A stretch of DNA of 26,011 nt from Streptomyces sp. NRRL S-455 (GCF_000717875.1 NZ_JOCT01000047.1:1-26011); one strand, 5' to 3'; positions 1 to 13,699 are shown, counted from the first letter of the stretch. Program-made: numbers and translations. Notes: generated by a model not told the origin, from the sequence alone.

Positions 1-95
1 AAACGCCCGGTTACATTCCGAACCCGGAAGCTAAGCCTTACAGCGCCGATGGTACTGCAGGGGGGACCCTGTGGGAGAGTAGGACGCCGCCGAAC
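1..95 (+). rRNA. rrf: 5S ribosomal RNA, 3' part
   Basis: This is the 3' three quarters of 5S rRNA, the last gene of an rRNA operon whose earlier part lies before the window. The sequence shows the conserved 5S core (CCGAACCCGGAAGCTAAG at about 18-35) and the terminal strand GCCGCCGAAC at 86-95, which would pair with the missing 5' end. The first 25-30 bases are cut off by the window edge. A strong terminator follows 11 bases later. The exact mature 3' end could differ by a base or two. Confidence 0.95.
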
Positions 96-106
96 AAATA
101 TTGAAT

Positions 107-148
107 GGGTTGGACCCTGAACTTCGGTTCGGGGTCCAACCCTTTTTT
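107..148 (+). terminator. Rho-independent terminator of the rRNA operon
   Basis: A near-perfect hairpin has an 11-bp outer stem (GGGTTGGACCC at 107-117 with GGGTCCAACCC at 132-142). Inside it are a T-G wobble pair and a 4-bp inner stem (GAAC/GTTC) closed by a stable C(TTCG)G tetraloop at 123-126. Six T residues follow at 143-148. This is a complete intrinsic terminator, unusual for Streptomyces in having a good T tract. Confidence 0.95.
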
Positions 149-194
149 GTTGCGTGTCACTTGGAGTTCACGTTGCACGCTCAGCATCCACAGT

Positions 195-872
195 ATGGGT
201 ACTGCTGCGATGCTCAGGGCCGCCGGCGTCGGACTCGGTGACGAGGTTGTCGTGCCGGCCTTCGGGAACGTCGAGGTCGCCGAGGCCGTTGCCATGGCCG
301 GGGCGATGCCGATCTTCGCCGACATAGATCCTGTCACCTACTGCCTCGACGCCTCCGCTGTGGAAGCGGCGGTAACTCCACGGACCGCGGCCGTGGTTGT
401 CGTACACCGCTTCGGCCGGATCGCCGACCTCGCGCCGTTGCACGCGTTGGGAGCACGGCAGGAGCTGCTCGTGCTGGAACAAGGAGAGTCCGAGGCGCCC
501 TACGACGAGATAGCCCAGCGCAGGGAGCGAGCGGCCTATCTCGACGCGAAGTTGAGGGGTGTGCGGACGCCGGACAACGGAGACGGCCACACCTATCAGC
601 AGTACGTCGTGCGGGTTCCGGGCAACGGGAGGCCGGACCGGGACGCCTTCGCGCGGGCTGTACGCGCCCGAGGAGTCGAATGCCGGGTGCCGGTCAAGAC
701 GCCGGTCCACCGACTGCCCGAATTCCGGCGTTGTGTGTCCCTCCCGGAGACGGAGCGGGCTGCCGACGAGACGCTCACGCTTCCCGTGGACGCGACGCTG
801 ACCAAGCGGGACATGCAGCGAATCGTGTCCGCGTGCAATGCCCTCGGAGGGCTGCTGCAGCCTGCCTTCTGA
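195..872 (+). CDS. Shortened DegT/DnrJ/EryC1-type aminotransferase homologue
   Basis: The product is about 225 aa, against 360-400 aa for normal DegT/DnrJ/EryC1/StrS sugar aminotransferases. The N-terminal part matches the family (GTAAMLRAAGVGLGDEVVVP, then the FADIDP and VTPRTAAVVVVH motifs). The sequence then jumps from LVLEQGES, at the place of the usual EDAAQA motif, to the family's C-terminal part (ARG-rich helix, TYQQYVVRVP, VECRVPVKTPVH). The segment with the PLP-binding lysine is absent, so ordinary transaminase activity is unlikely. I chose ATG 195; no good ribosome binding site is visible, and the family match extends a few residues upstream (CTLSIHS), so a TTG near 150 is possible. 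It lies between the rRNA terminator and tRNA-Thr. It may be a degenerate remnant or a repurposed small protein; the open frame and normal codon use argue that it is still maintained. Confidence 0.75.
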   Translation: MGTAAMLRAAGVGLGDEVVVPAFGNVEVAEAVAMAGAMPIFADIDPVTYCLDASAVEAAVTPRTAAVVVVHRFGRIADLAPLHALGARQELLVLEQGESEAPYDEIAQRRERAAYLDAKLRGVRTPDNGDGHTYQQYVVRVPGNGRPDRDAFARAVRARGVECRVPVKTPVHRLPEFRRCVSLPETERAADETLTLPVDATLTKRDMQRIVSACNALGGLLQPAF

Positions 873-876
873 GTGG

Positions 877-906
877 TTGGGAGCACGGGTCTGTTCGGGG
901 TATGAT
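877..906 (+). promoter_or_regulatory. Promoter of tRNA-Thr (HrdB type)
   Basis: TTGGGA (877-882) and TATGAT (901-906) are separated by 18 bases, close to the housekeeping sigma consensus TTGACN/TANNNT. Transcription would begin near 913, about 30 bases before the tRNA. The site lies directly after the aminotransferase stop codon. Confidence 0.75.
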
Positions 907-943
907 CTATTCCGTTGCCGCGCGGGAAACCGCAGAGCGACAG

Positions 944-1019
944 GCCCCTATAGCTCAGTCGGCAGAGCGTCTCCATGGTAAGGAGAAGGTCAACGGTTCG
1001 ATTCCGTTTGGGGGCTCCA
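944..1019 (+). tRNA. tRNA-Thr (anticodon GGT)
   Basis: All four arms fold. The acceptor is GCCCCTA (944-950) with TGGGGGC (1009-1015), including one T-G wobble. The D arm is GCTC/GAGC (953-956, 965-968). The anticodon stem is TCTCC/GGAGA around the loop 975-981, with anticodon GGT at 977-979, which reads ACC (Thr). The T arm is AACGG/CCGTT around TTCGATT. The discriminator base is T1016 and CCA is encoded at 1017-1019. It has its own promoter upstream and a terminator 4 bases downstream. Confidence 0.96.
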
Positions 1020-1022
1020 GTC

Positions 1023-1056
1023 AATAAGGCCCCACCCTCACGGGTGGGGCCTTATT
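1023..1056. terminator. Bidirectional terminator between tRNA-Thr and osaC
   Basis: A perfect 15-bp stem (1023-1037 with 1042-1056) encloses the loop TCAC. The core is GGCCCCACCC/GGGTGGGGCC, and A/T-rich ends (AATAA and TTATT) give a weak T tract on each strand. It ends the tRNA on the plus strand and, lying 6 bases beyond the osaC stop, ends osaC on the minus strand. Confidence 0.92.
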
Positions 1057-1062
1057 CATGTC

Positions 1063-3816
1063 CTAGTCCTTGTGGAGGCCCGGGACGCGCATTGCCAGGA
1101 TCGCCATGTCGTCGGACGGGGCGTCCGACGCGAAGCGTTCCACCGCGCGCATGATGCGGGCCGCGACCGCACCGGCCGTCAGGCCCGTGCACGTCGTGAG
1201 AACGTCGGCGAGGCCGTCGTCGCCCAGCATCCGGGAGCCCTCGCGGCGTTCGGTGACGCCGTCCGTGACGCACAGCAGGACATCGCCCGGGTCCAGGGTG
1301 ACCGTCTGCTGGTACAGCTCAAGGTCGTCGATGACGCCGAGCAGCGGCTGAGGCTCGGCGGCCGGTTCGACCGTGCCGTCCTGGCGCAGACGCAGCGGGA
1401 GCGGGTGGCCCGCGCAGACGACCTTCAGTTCCGCGCTGCCGTCCTCCTGCGGGCGCATCTCGCCGTAAAGGAGGGTGAGGAAGCGGCTGCGGGCGCCTTC
1501 GTCGAGGATGGCGGAGTTGAGGCGTTCCAGGACCGCCGGGCCGCTGAGGCCCTCACGGGCAAGGAGGCGCAGGGCGTGGCGGGCCAGGCCCGTAACCGCC
1601 GCCGCGTTCGGGCCCGTACCGCAGACGTCGCCGATGGCGAAGCCGTAGGAGCCGTCGCGGATGGGGAAGACGTCGTAGAAGTCGCCGCCGACCTCGTTGC
1701 CCTCGCCGGCCGCGCGGTAGATGACCTCGACCTCGACTCCCTCGATCGTGGGAAGTTCCGGGGGCAGGAGGCTGCGCTGGAGGGACTGGCTGATCGCCGT
1801 GCGCTCCGAGTAGAGGCGGGCGTTGTCCAGGGCCAGGGCGGCTCGGCGGGAGAGGTCCTCGGCGAGTTCCAGGATCTCCTGGCGGAAGTGCTCGTCGGTC
1901 GGCTTGCCGAGGGTCAGCATGCCGATGACGCGGTTGCGGGCGACCAGGGGAAGGACGACGGTCTCCCCGCCGACGGCGGAGGCAGTGGCGAGAGTCGGGC
2001 CGATGCCGGGGGTGACCTGGCGGGTCGGGCCGCCGCTGAGGCCGAGGCTGCGCATCGAGCTGCGCAGGGCTGCCTGGTGGGCGACCTCCCCCGGGGCCGT
2101 CCACACCCGGGCGCCGGGCGTCGGCACCGGGTCGGGCGGGGGGACCTTCGACAACAGGGACTTGATGCCGTCGATGAGTTCCTCGTCCTCGTGCAGCACG
2201 TACGAGAGGTACGGCTCGGAGGCCTGGTCGGCGATCGTGTAGACGGCGCACCAGGTGGCCAACTTCGGGACCGTCATCTGGGCCATCAGGGCCAGGGTCT
2301 GGTCGCGGTCCAGGGTGCCGGCCAGAAGGTCGGAGGCCTCGACCAGGAAACTCAGGGAGCCCCGGCGCAGGCGTTCGAGTTCGCCGAGTCGGGCCGACTC
2401 CACCGCCAGGGCGATGCGGTCCGCGGCGAACTGGAGGCGCAGGGCCTCCTCGTTGGAGTATCTGCCGGGGGACTCCGCGGCGACGCCGAGGGAGCCGGTG
2501 AGGCGGCCCTCCACCTTCAGCGGCACCGTGACGACCGAGCGCATGCCCGTGCCGTTCAGGAGCGGCACCGCACCCGCGACCGCCGTCAGGTCTTCGTGGA
2601 CGGCCGGCATACGTGCCGAGCTGTAGCGGCCGGTGCCCGCCTCGACGGGGACGCGGGCGAAGCGCTGGCGGGCCGAGGGGAGGCCGGTGGAGGCGCGGAC
2701 CTCCAGTTCCGTCTCGTCGTCGGTGGCCAGCAGCAGGAAGGCCGAGTCGCCGTCGAGCATGTCGCGAGCGCGTTCCACCGTGCGTTGGAGGAGCCCGTCG
2801 AGGTCGTCCGGGGCGGGGGAGCCGATGAACACCTCGAAGGGGTCGGCGCTCTGCCCCTCGGAGCCGGTGGTGGTGTCGGAGGTGGGGACCCGCAAGGGCG
2901 TCTGGAGAACAGCCCGTTCGTGGTCACGTACCAGGAGGCACACGGTTGACGGTTCGCCTCCGGTGTCACGGACGCGCAGATGGGAGGCGTAGACGGGGAT
3001 GACGCGGCCGTCGACGGCGCGGATGCCGTAACTGCCCTCCCAGCGGGAGAGCCGGAGCGCCTCCGCGATGCCGGTGCTGGTGCCGGGCGTGTGCGGCCAG
3101 GCGGCGAGGTCGGTGAGGGGTTTGCCGGTGACCTGCTCGGCCGGGTAGCCGAAGAGTTCCTCGGCGTCCTCGTTCCAGGCGGTGATGTGGCCGGTGCGGT
3201 CGATCTGGATGACCGCCACGCGGACTCTGCCGTCGGCGAGGGGGAGGAGGTCGGCGGGGAGGGCCGGGCCGGCCGCGCGCGTGCCCACGGCCCGGGCGGG
3301 GAGGTCGAGTTGGAACCAGACGGTCTTGTGGGTGGGGGTGTACTCGACGCCCCAGCGGCCGGCCAGGGCCGCGCACAGCTGGAGCCCGCGGCCGCCCTCC
3401 CGGTCGGGGCTGCCCATGTTGACGGAGGTGGCCTGGAGCGGGATCTCGCGTTCGGGATAGCGGTCGGCCACCTCGATGCGTACGCCCTCGTCGCTGCGCA
3501 GGCAGAGCAGATCGGCCGAGGTGCCGGCGTGGACGACGGCGTTGGTCACCAGTTCGCTGGTGAGAACGACGGCGTCGTCGACGATGTCGGCGAAGCCCCA
3601 GCCCTGGAGGGTGTCGCGGACGAAGGAGCGGGCGCTCGCGACAGATCGCCCGACGGGCTCGAAACTGGCGGCCGCGCGCGCGGTGATCACAGAACTCCTC
3701 GACCGGTTCTCGATGTGGTGGGCTGCGTGGCAGACCGGCTCGCGCCGCTGTTGCGGCATGCCGCCCGTCGGCCCGGGGTCCGGGGGCTGTTCCCCCGGGA
3801 TCAGTCCGGTGGTCAT
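1063..3816 (-). CDS. osaC: OsaC-type anti-sigma kinase / PAS-GAF-GAF / PP2C phosphatase
   Basis: This 917-aa cytoplasmic regulator has, in order, four parts. An RsbW-like HATPase domain spans about residues 45-175 (N box with Asn92 in ELVTNAVVHAG, glycine-rich GGRGLQL). A PAS domain (about 200-310, ITAWNEDAEELFGYPAEQVTG) follows, then two GAF domains (about 355-505 and 515-690). The C-terminal SpoIIE/PP2C phosphatase (about 700-915) has GGDFYDV near 710-716, GDVCGTG and SDDMAI. RsbW-type domains bind and phosphorylate partner-switching proteins or hold a sigma factor; PP2C domains dephosphorylate anti-sigma antagonists. In S. coelicolor, OsaC at the same place, divergent from osaAB, modulates SigB after osmotic stress. 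I chose ATG 3816 because GGAGGGG lies 11 bases before it and the open frame upstream is antisense to osaA. The match to OsaC rests on architecture and position. Confidence 0.9.
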   Translation of the reverse strand: MTTGLIPGEQPPDPGPTGGMPQQRREPVCHAAHHIENRSRSSVITARAAASFEPVGRSVASARSFVRDTLQGWGFADIVDDAVVLTSELVTNAVVHAGTSADLLCLRSDEGVRIEVADRYPEREIPLQATSVNMGSPDREGGRGLQLCAALAGRWGVEYTPTHKTVWFQLDLPARAVGTRAAGPALPADLLPLADGRVRVAVIQIDRTGHITAWNEDAEELFGYPAEQVTGKPLTDLAAWPHTPGTSTGIAEALRLSRWEGSYGIRAVDGRVIPVYASHLRVRDTGGEPSTVCLLVRDHERAVLQTPLRVPTSDTTTGSEGQSADPFEVFIGSPAPDDLDGLLQRTVERARDMLDGDSAFLLLATDDETELEVRASTGLPSARQRFARVPVEAGTGRYSSARMPAVHEDLTAVAGAVPLLNGTGMRSVVTVPLKVEGRLTGSLGVAAESPGRYSNEEALRLQFAADRIALAVESARLGELERLRRGSLSFLVEASDLLAGTLDRDQTLALMAQMTVPKLATWCAVYTIADQASEPYLSYVLHEDEELIDGIKSLLSKVPPPDPVPTPGARVWTAPGEVAHQAALRSSMRSLGLSGGPTRQVTPGIGPTLATASAVGGETVVLPLVARNRVIGMLTLGKPTDEHFRQEILELAEDLSRRAALALDNARLYSERTAISQSLQRSLLPPELPTIEGVEVEVIYRAAGEGNEVGGDFYDVFPIRDGSYGFAIGDVCGTGPNAAAVTGLARHALRLLAREGLSGPAVLERLNSAILDEGARSRFLTLLYGEMRPQEDGSAELKVVCAGHPLPLRLRQDGTVEPAAEPQPLLGVIDDLELYQQTVTLDPGDVLLCVTDGVTERREGSRMLGDDGLADVLTTCTGLTAGAVAARIMRAVERFASDAPSDDMAILAMRVPGLHKD

Positions 3817-4194
3817 GTGTGCGGCCGCCCCTCCGATGCCCGCTCGTCTTCGTGCCACCGCCCAGGCCGGACGAACCGGCGCGGCTGGACAGCCGGATGC
3901 AAGGTTACTTACCTTCGCGGTCCATGCGGATGCCGGTCTGCAGTGATTCCGCCCGGAGGGTGTGCGGACGATGTGCGAAGCTGCCGAACTGTTATGGCCT
4001 GGTTCGGGCAGGGTGAAACACTGGGCAAGCTTCCTGTGAAGGTCCGGGCAGGCTGAGTGTCCACTGCGTCCGGCGGGCAGCAGCCCGCTGGGCACGGCCT
4101 GGTATGCAGGGCGGAGAATACGCAGTAGTAACCGGTCCGCCGAGCGCGGTACCCGAGCACAGCAGTGACGGTCGACCCCTGCGGGAGGGACACA
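3817..4194. promoter_or_regulatory. Divergent intergenic region between osaC and osaA
   Basis: These 378 bases must hold the promoters for osaC (minus) and osaA (plus). Two structures are visible: an imperfect palindrome AAGGT-TACTT-ACCTT at 3901-3915, about 85 bases before the osaC start, and a 6-bp hairpin GCGGGC-AGCA-GCCCGC at 4073-4088 in the presumed osaA leader. I could not find a convincing -35/-10 pair on either strand. The osaA ribosome binding site GGGAGGGA lies at 4183-4190. No credible gene is present. Confidence 0.5.
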
Positions 4195-9663
<5,469 letters not shown>

Positions 9664-9765
9664 GGGGAACGTTGGACCGTTACGCAACGTTGGCGGGGAG
9701 GTTCGGTGTTCACACGGAGTTGCGAACTCGATGTGCGCATAGTCGTGTAGAAGTACGAGATCCGG

Positions 9766-9792
9766 GGAACCTTCTGGTCTCCTGCTGCGTTT
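9766..9792 (+). promoter_or_regulatory. Candidate SigR/ECF-type promoter before osaB
   Basis: GGAAC (9766-9770), 18 bases, then GTTT (9789-9792). The known SigR consensus in Streptomyces is GGAAT-N18-GTT, so this differs by one base. Transcription would start near 9799, giving a leader of about 170 bases. The rest of the 307-base gap between osaA and osaB (9664-9970) holds two direct copies of AACGTTGG (9668-9675 and 9686-9693) and an inverted CGTTG/CAACG (9670-9674, 9685-9689). No other gene is seen there. The assignment is by motif only. Confidence 0.4.
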
Positions 9793-9970
9793 CTGCTACG
9801 TGCACAGTGACATCACGGTGACAGGGTGTGTCGACAGGCGGGGTGCGGCTACGATGACCGGCACAAGGACGGGCGGCGCAAGGGAGTCGTCCCCTGGGGC
9901 GACATTCACCGATGTTTCCTCAGGTCCTGCGGACAGGGGAGGCCCCACGCCGGGGCGAGGAGGGCGGGCC

Positions 9971-10651
9971 ATGGTGCAGAAGGCCAAGATCCTCCTGGTC
10001 GATGACCGGCCGGAGAATCTGCTGGCGCTGGAGGCGATCCTCTCTGCGCTCGATCAGACGCTGGTGCGGGCATCGTCCGGGGAGGAAGCGCTCAAAGCGC
10101 TGCTCACGGACGACTTCGCGGTCATCCTGCTGGATGTCCAGATGCCGGGCATGGACGGGTTCGAGACGGCCGCGCACATCAAGCGGCGAGAGCGGACCCG
10201 GGACATCCCGATCATCTTCCTCACGGCGATCAACCACGGCCCGCACCACACCTTCCGTGGGTACGCGGCGGGTGCGGTCGACTACATCTCCAAGCCGTTC
10301 GACCCGTGGGTGCTGCGCGCAAAGGTCTCCGTCTTCGTCGAGCTGTACATGAAGAACTGTCAGCTGCGTGAGCAGGCGTCGCTGCTGCGGCTCCAGTTGG
10401 AGGGCAACGGCAAGGACGAGGACGGCGAGGCCAAGGAGTCGGCCGGTCTGCTCGCGGAGCTCTCCGCGCGGCTCGCGGCCGTCGAGGAGCAGGCCGAGGC
10501 GCTGACCAAGCAGCTCAACGACGAGTCGACGGACGCAGCCGCCGTGGCGACGGCGGCTCATCTGGAGCGCAAGCTCACGGGGTTGCGGCGGGCGCTGGAC
10601 GCGCTCGAGCCGGGCACCGGGACCGCGTCGTCCGTGTCCTCGCAGAACTGA
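9971..10651 (+). CDS. osaB: OsaB-type response regulator with coiled-coil tail
   Basis: The 226-aa protein has an N-terminal receiver domain (about 1-125) with the acidic pair in LLVDDRPEN, the phosphorylation site Asp in LLDVQMPGMDG, the conserved Thr in FLTAI and the Lys in ISKPFDP. The rest is a charged helical tail (about 130-215) predicted to form coiled coils, with no HTH or enzymatic output domain. It therefore probably acts by protein contact. OsaA, the neighbouring hybrid kinase, is the expected phosphodonor. I chose ATG 9971 because GAGGAGGG at 9957-9964 is well placed; the open frame upstream is low quality. The long gap before it, with a candidate promoter, suggests it can be expressed apart from osaA. 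Homology to S. coelicolor OsaB is inferred from position and layout. Confidence 0.9.
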   Translation: MVQKAKILLVDDRPENLLALEAILSALDQTLVRASSGEEALKALLTDDFAVILLDVQMPGMDGFETAAHIKRRERTRDIPIIFLTAINHGPHHTFRGYAAGAVDYISKPFDPWVLRAKVSVFVELYMKNCQLREQASLLRLQLEGNGKDEDGEAKESAGLLAELSARLAAVEEQAEALTKQLNDESTDAAAVATAAHLERKLTGLRRALDALEPGTGTASSVSSQN

Positions 10652-10655
10652 CGTC

Positions 10656-10675
10656 CGGGCAGGTCCGGTTGCCCG
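10656..10675 (+). terminator. Possible terminator after osaB
   Basis: CGGGCA (10656-10661) and TGCCCG (10670-10675) form a 6-bp hairpin with an 8-base loop starting 5 bases after the osaB stop. There is no T tract, so it is weaker than the other terminators here. Confidence 0.4.
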
Positions 10676-10765
10676 CCCATGAGCGTGCGTCAATTCCGCG
10701 CCTCTCCCGGAGCGACACGAACGGGTGAAGCCGTGGGCACGCGTGTCCCCAGCCGTCTCCCCCGG

Positions 10766-10771
10766 TAACCT
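10766..10771 (+). promoter_or_regulatory. -10 element of a probable leaderless ftsK transcript
   Basis: TAACCT fits the TANNNT consensus and lies 7 bases before the ftsK ATG (10779), so transcription would begin at or next to the A of the start codon. No ribosome binding site precedes the ATG, as expected for a leaderless mRNA, which is common in actinobacteria. A clear -35 box is not visible. Confidence 0.55.
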
Positions 10772-10778
10772 CACACCC

Positions 10779-13529
10779 ATGGCCTCACGTCCCTCCGCAG
10801 CCAAGAAGCCGCCGGCGAAGAAGGCGGCCGCTTCCTCGAAGGCTCCGGCGAAGAAGGCCGCTGCCAAGAAGGCTCCCGCGAAGAAGGCGCCCGCCAGGAA
10901 GGCCGCGGCGAAGAAGGTCGCGCCCAAACCGGCACCGAGCCCCACCGGAGGCATCTACCGGCTCGTGCGCGCCCTGTGGCTCGGTGTCGCGCACGCGGTG
11001 GGCGCCGTGTTCCGGGGCGTGGGACAGGGCGCCAGGAACCTCGACCCGGCCCACCGCAAGGACGGCGTCGCCCTGCTGCTGCTCGGCATCGGACTGATCG
11101 TCGCCGCCGGCACCTGGGCCGACCTGAAGGGCCCCGTGGGCGACCTGGTCGAGATCCTGGTGACCGGCGCCTTCGGCCGGCTCGACCTGCTGGTGCCGAT
11201 CCTGCTCGCCGTCATCGCCGTGCGGTTCATCCGGCACCCGGAGAAGCCCGAGGCCAACGGGCGCATCGTCATCGGCCTGTCCGCGCTCGTCATCGGCGTG
11301 CTCGGCCAGGTCCACATCGCCTGCGGCTCACCCGCGCGGGGCGACGGCATGCAGGCCATAAGGGACGCCGGCGGCCTCATCGGCTGGGCCGTCGCGACCC
11401 CGCTGTCGTACGCCATGGGAGACGTGCTCGCCGTACCGCTGCTGGTGCTGCTGACGGTCTTCGGGCTGCTGGTCGTCACGGCCACGCCGGTCAACGCCAT
11501 CCCGCAGCGGCTGCGCCTGCTCGGTGTGCGGCTCGGGATCGTCCGCGACCCGGCCGAGGACGAGTTCGGCGAGGACGACGAGCGCTTCGAGGAGCAGTGG
11601 CGGGAGGCGATGCCCGCCCGGCCGCGCGGCAGGCGCACGCCAGCGCCCGAGGCCTACGACCCCGACAGCGCCGAGCAGGAGGCCCTCACGCGCCGCCGCG
11701 CCCGTCCCCGGCGGTCCGCGGTGCCGCAGCCCGACATGGACCGGCCGAGGGACGCCGTGGACGTCGCCGCGGCGGCCGCCGCCGCTCTCGACGGTGCCGT
11801 CCTGCACGGAATGCCGCCCTCGCCGATCGTCGCCGACCTCACGCAGGGCGTGCGGACAGGAGGCCAGGAACCGACCACTCCGACGCCCGTCCCGGCCGCC
11901 CGCCCCCAGCAGGACAAGCCCGAGCAGGACAAACCCCAGCAGGACAAGCCCGAGCTGCAGAAGCCGAAGCCGGGCGTCCGCGATCTCACCAAGGCCCCGC
12001 CCGCCGAGCCCCGCGACCTGCCCTCGCGCGCGGAGCAGCTCCAGCTGTCCGGCGACATCACGTACTCCCTGCCTGCGCTCGACCTGCTGACGCGCGGCGG
12101 CCCGGGCAAGGCCCGCAGCGCCGCGAACGACGCCATAGTCGCCGCGCTGACCACCGTCTTCACCGAGTTCAAGGTCGACGCGAGCGTCACCGGCTTCACC
12201 CGCGGGCCGACGGTCACGCGCTACGAGGTCGAGCTCGGCCCCGCCGTGAAGGTCGAGCGGATCACCGCGCTGACCAAGAACATCGCCTACGCCGTCGCCA
12301 GCCCGGACGTGCGGATCATCAGCCCGATCCCCGGCAAGTCCGCGGTCGGCATCGAGATCCCGAACACCGACCGGGAGATGGTCAACCTCGGTGACGTCCT
12401 GCGCCTGGCGGAGTCGGCGGAGGACGACGACCCGATGCTGGTCGCGTTCGGCAAGGACGTCGAGGGCGGCTACGTCATGCACTCGCTGGCGAAGATGCCG
12501 CACATGCTGGTCGCCGGCGCCACCGGCTCCGGCAAGTCGTCCTGCATCAACTGCCTGATCACCTCGATCATGATGCGGGCGACCCCCGAGGACGTACGGA
12601 TGATCCTCGTCGACCCCAAGCGGGTCGAGCTGACCGCCTACGAGGGCATCCCGCACCTGATCACGCCGATCATCACCAACCCCAAGCGCGCCGCCGAGGC
12701 GCTCCAGTGGGTCGTGCGCGAGATGGACCTGCGCTACGACGACCTGGCGGCCTACGGCTACCGGCACATCGACGACTTCAACCGTGCCGTGCGCGAGGGC
12801 AAGGTCAAACCGCCCGAGGGCAGCGAACGGGAGCTCCAGCCGTATCCCTATCTGCTGGTCATCGTCGACGAGCTGGCCGACCTGATGATGGTCGCGCCGC
12901 GGGACGTCGAGGACGCGATCGTGCGCATCACGCAGCTCGCCCGCGCGGCCGGCATCCACCTGGTGCTCGCCACCCAGCGGCCGTCCGTCGACGTCGTCAC
13001 CGGCCTGATCAAGGCGAACGTGCCGTCGCGGCTGGCCTTCGCCACCTCGTCGCTGGCCGACTCGCGGGTCATCCTCGACCAGCCGGGCGCCGAGAAGCTC
13101 ATCGGCAAGGGCGACGGGCTGTTCCTGCCCATGGGTGCGAACAAGCCGGTGCGTATGCAGGGCGCCTTCGTGACCGAGGAGGAGATCGCGGGCGTCGTCC
13201 GGCACTGCAAGGACCAGATGGCGCCCGTCTTCCGGGACGACGTCACCGTGGGCACCAAGCAGAAGAAGGAGATCGACGAGGACATCGGCGACGACCTCGA
13301 CCTGTTGTGCCAGGCGGCCGAACTGGTCGTCTCCACGCAGTTCGGCTCGACGTCCATGCTCCAGCGCAAACTGCGCGTCGGCTTCGCCAAGGCCGGGCGG
13401 CTGATGGACCTCATGGAGTCCCGGAACATCGTCGGGCCCAGCGAGGGTTCCAAGGCTCGTGACGTTCTTGTGAAGCCTGACGAACTGGATGGCGTGCTCG
13501 CCCTGATCCGTGGGGAGTCTGATGGATAG
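10779..13529 (+). CDS. ftsK: FtsK/SpoIIIE family DNA translocase
   Basis: The 916-aa membrane-anchored motor moves chromosomal DNA through closing septa. Residues 1-50 are an unusual Lys/Ala/Pro-rich tail (repeats of PAKKA type). Four or five membrane helices lie at about 96-113, 135-152, 162-181 and 199-236. A disordered linker (about 265-420) contains short QQDKPEQDKP repeats. The motor domain has Walker A GATGSGKS at 580-587 (Lys586), Walker B LLVIVDELADLM, and the RecA-like ATQRPSVDVVTG segment. The C-terminal gamma winged helix (about 850-916, FGSTSMLQRKLRVGFAKAGRLM) is the part that reads polar KOPS-like sequences. I chose ATG 10779 because the family-like tail begins there and a -10 box sits 7 bases before it. 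In Streptomyces FtsK acts mainly at sporulation septa. Confidence 0.96.
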   Translation: MASRPSAAKKPPAKKAAASSKAPAKKAAAKKAPAKKAPARKAAAKKVAPKPAPSPTGGIYRLVRALWLGVAHAVGAVFRGVGQGARNLDPAHRKDGVALLLLGIGLIVAAGTWADLKGPVGDLVEILVTGAFGRLDLLVPILLAVIAVRFIRHPEKPEANGRIVIGLSALVIGVLGQVHIACGSPARGDGMQAIRDAGGLIGWAVATPLSYAMGDVLAVPLLVLLTVFGLLVVTATPVNAIPQRLRLLGVRLGIVRDPAEDEFGEDDERFEEQWREAMPARPRGRRTPAPEAYDPDSAEQEALTRRRARPRRSAVPQPDMDRPRDAVDVAAAAAAALDGAVLHGMPPSPIVADLTQGVRTGGQEPTTPTPVPAARPQQDKPEQDKPQQDKPELQKPKPGVRDLTKAPPAEPRDLPSRAEQLQLSGDITYSLPALDLLTRGGPGKARSAANDAIVAALTTVFTEFKVDASVTGFTRGPTVTRYEVELGPAVKVERITALTKNIAYAVASPDVRIISPIPGKSAVGIEIPNTDREMVNLGDVLRLAESAEDDDPMLVAFGKDVEGGYVMHSLAKMPHMLVAGATGSGKSSCINCLITSIMMRATPEDVRMILVDPKRVELTAYEGIPHLITPIITNPKRAAEALQWVVREMDLRYDDLAAYGYRHIDDFNRAVREGKVKPPEGSERELQPYPYLLVIVDELADLMMVAPRDVEDAIVRITQLARAAGIHLVLATQRPSVDVVTGLIKANVPSRLAFATSSLADSRVILDQPGAEKLIGKGDGLFLPMGANKPVRMQGAFVTEEEIAGVVRHCKDQMAPVFRDDVTVGTKQKKEIDEDIGDDLDLLCQAAELVVSTQFGSTSMLQRKLRVGFAKAGRLMDLMESRNIVGPSEGSKARDVLVKPDELDGVLALIRGESDG

Positions 13530-13671
13530 GGAAGCGGGGCAGGGTGATCGCCTCGCGGAGCGGGTGCTGCAATCGGGTGTCCGGATCGTGACTCACCCGT
13601 AAGGGATCAGTGAGCAACCGTTTCCCGTCGGTGTACGTCAAGTTGAGGGAAGCGGAAAACCAGCGACCCCA

Positions 13672-13699
13672 CCATCGGAATGTCGGGCCATTCCGATGG
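13672..13699. terminator. Perfect 11-bp hairpin between ftsK and the rodZ-like gene
   Basis: CCATCGGAATG (13672-13682) and CATTCCGATGG (13689-13699) form a perfect inverted repeat with the loop TCGGGC. No T tract follows. It lies 142 bases after ftsK and 23 bases before the likely promoter of the next gene, so it is probably the ftsK terminator. An operator role is also possible. Confidence 0.65.

Noticed and set aside
1072..2949. Long plus-strand open frame opposite osaC
   Set aside because: It is an antisense shadow of osaC rich in Gly, Ala, Arg and Val, with no domain or ribosome binding site.
4149..4154. Perfect SigB-type -10 (GGGTAC on the minus strand) upstream of osaC
   Set aside because: No GNNT -35 element lies 14-16 bases upstream, and it is more than 330 bases from the osaC start.
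11328..13205. Minus-strand open frame opposite ftsK
   Set aside because: No recognisable protein; it follows from the GC-rich third positions of ftsK.
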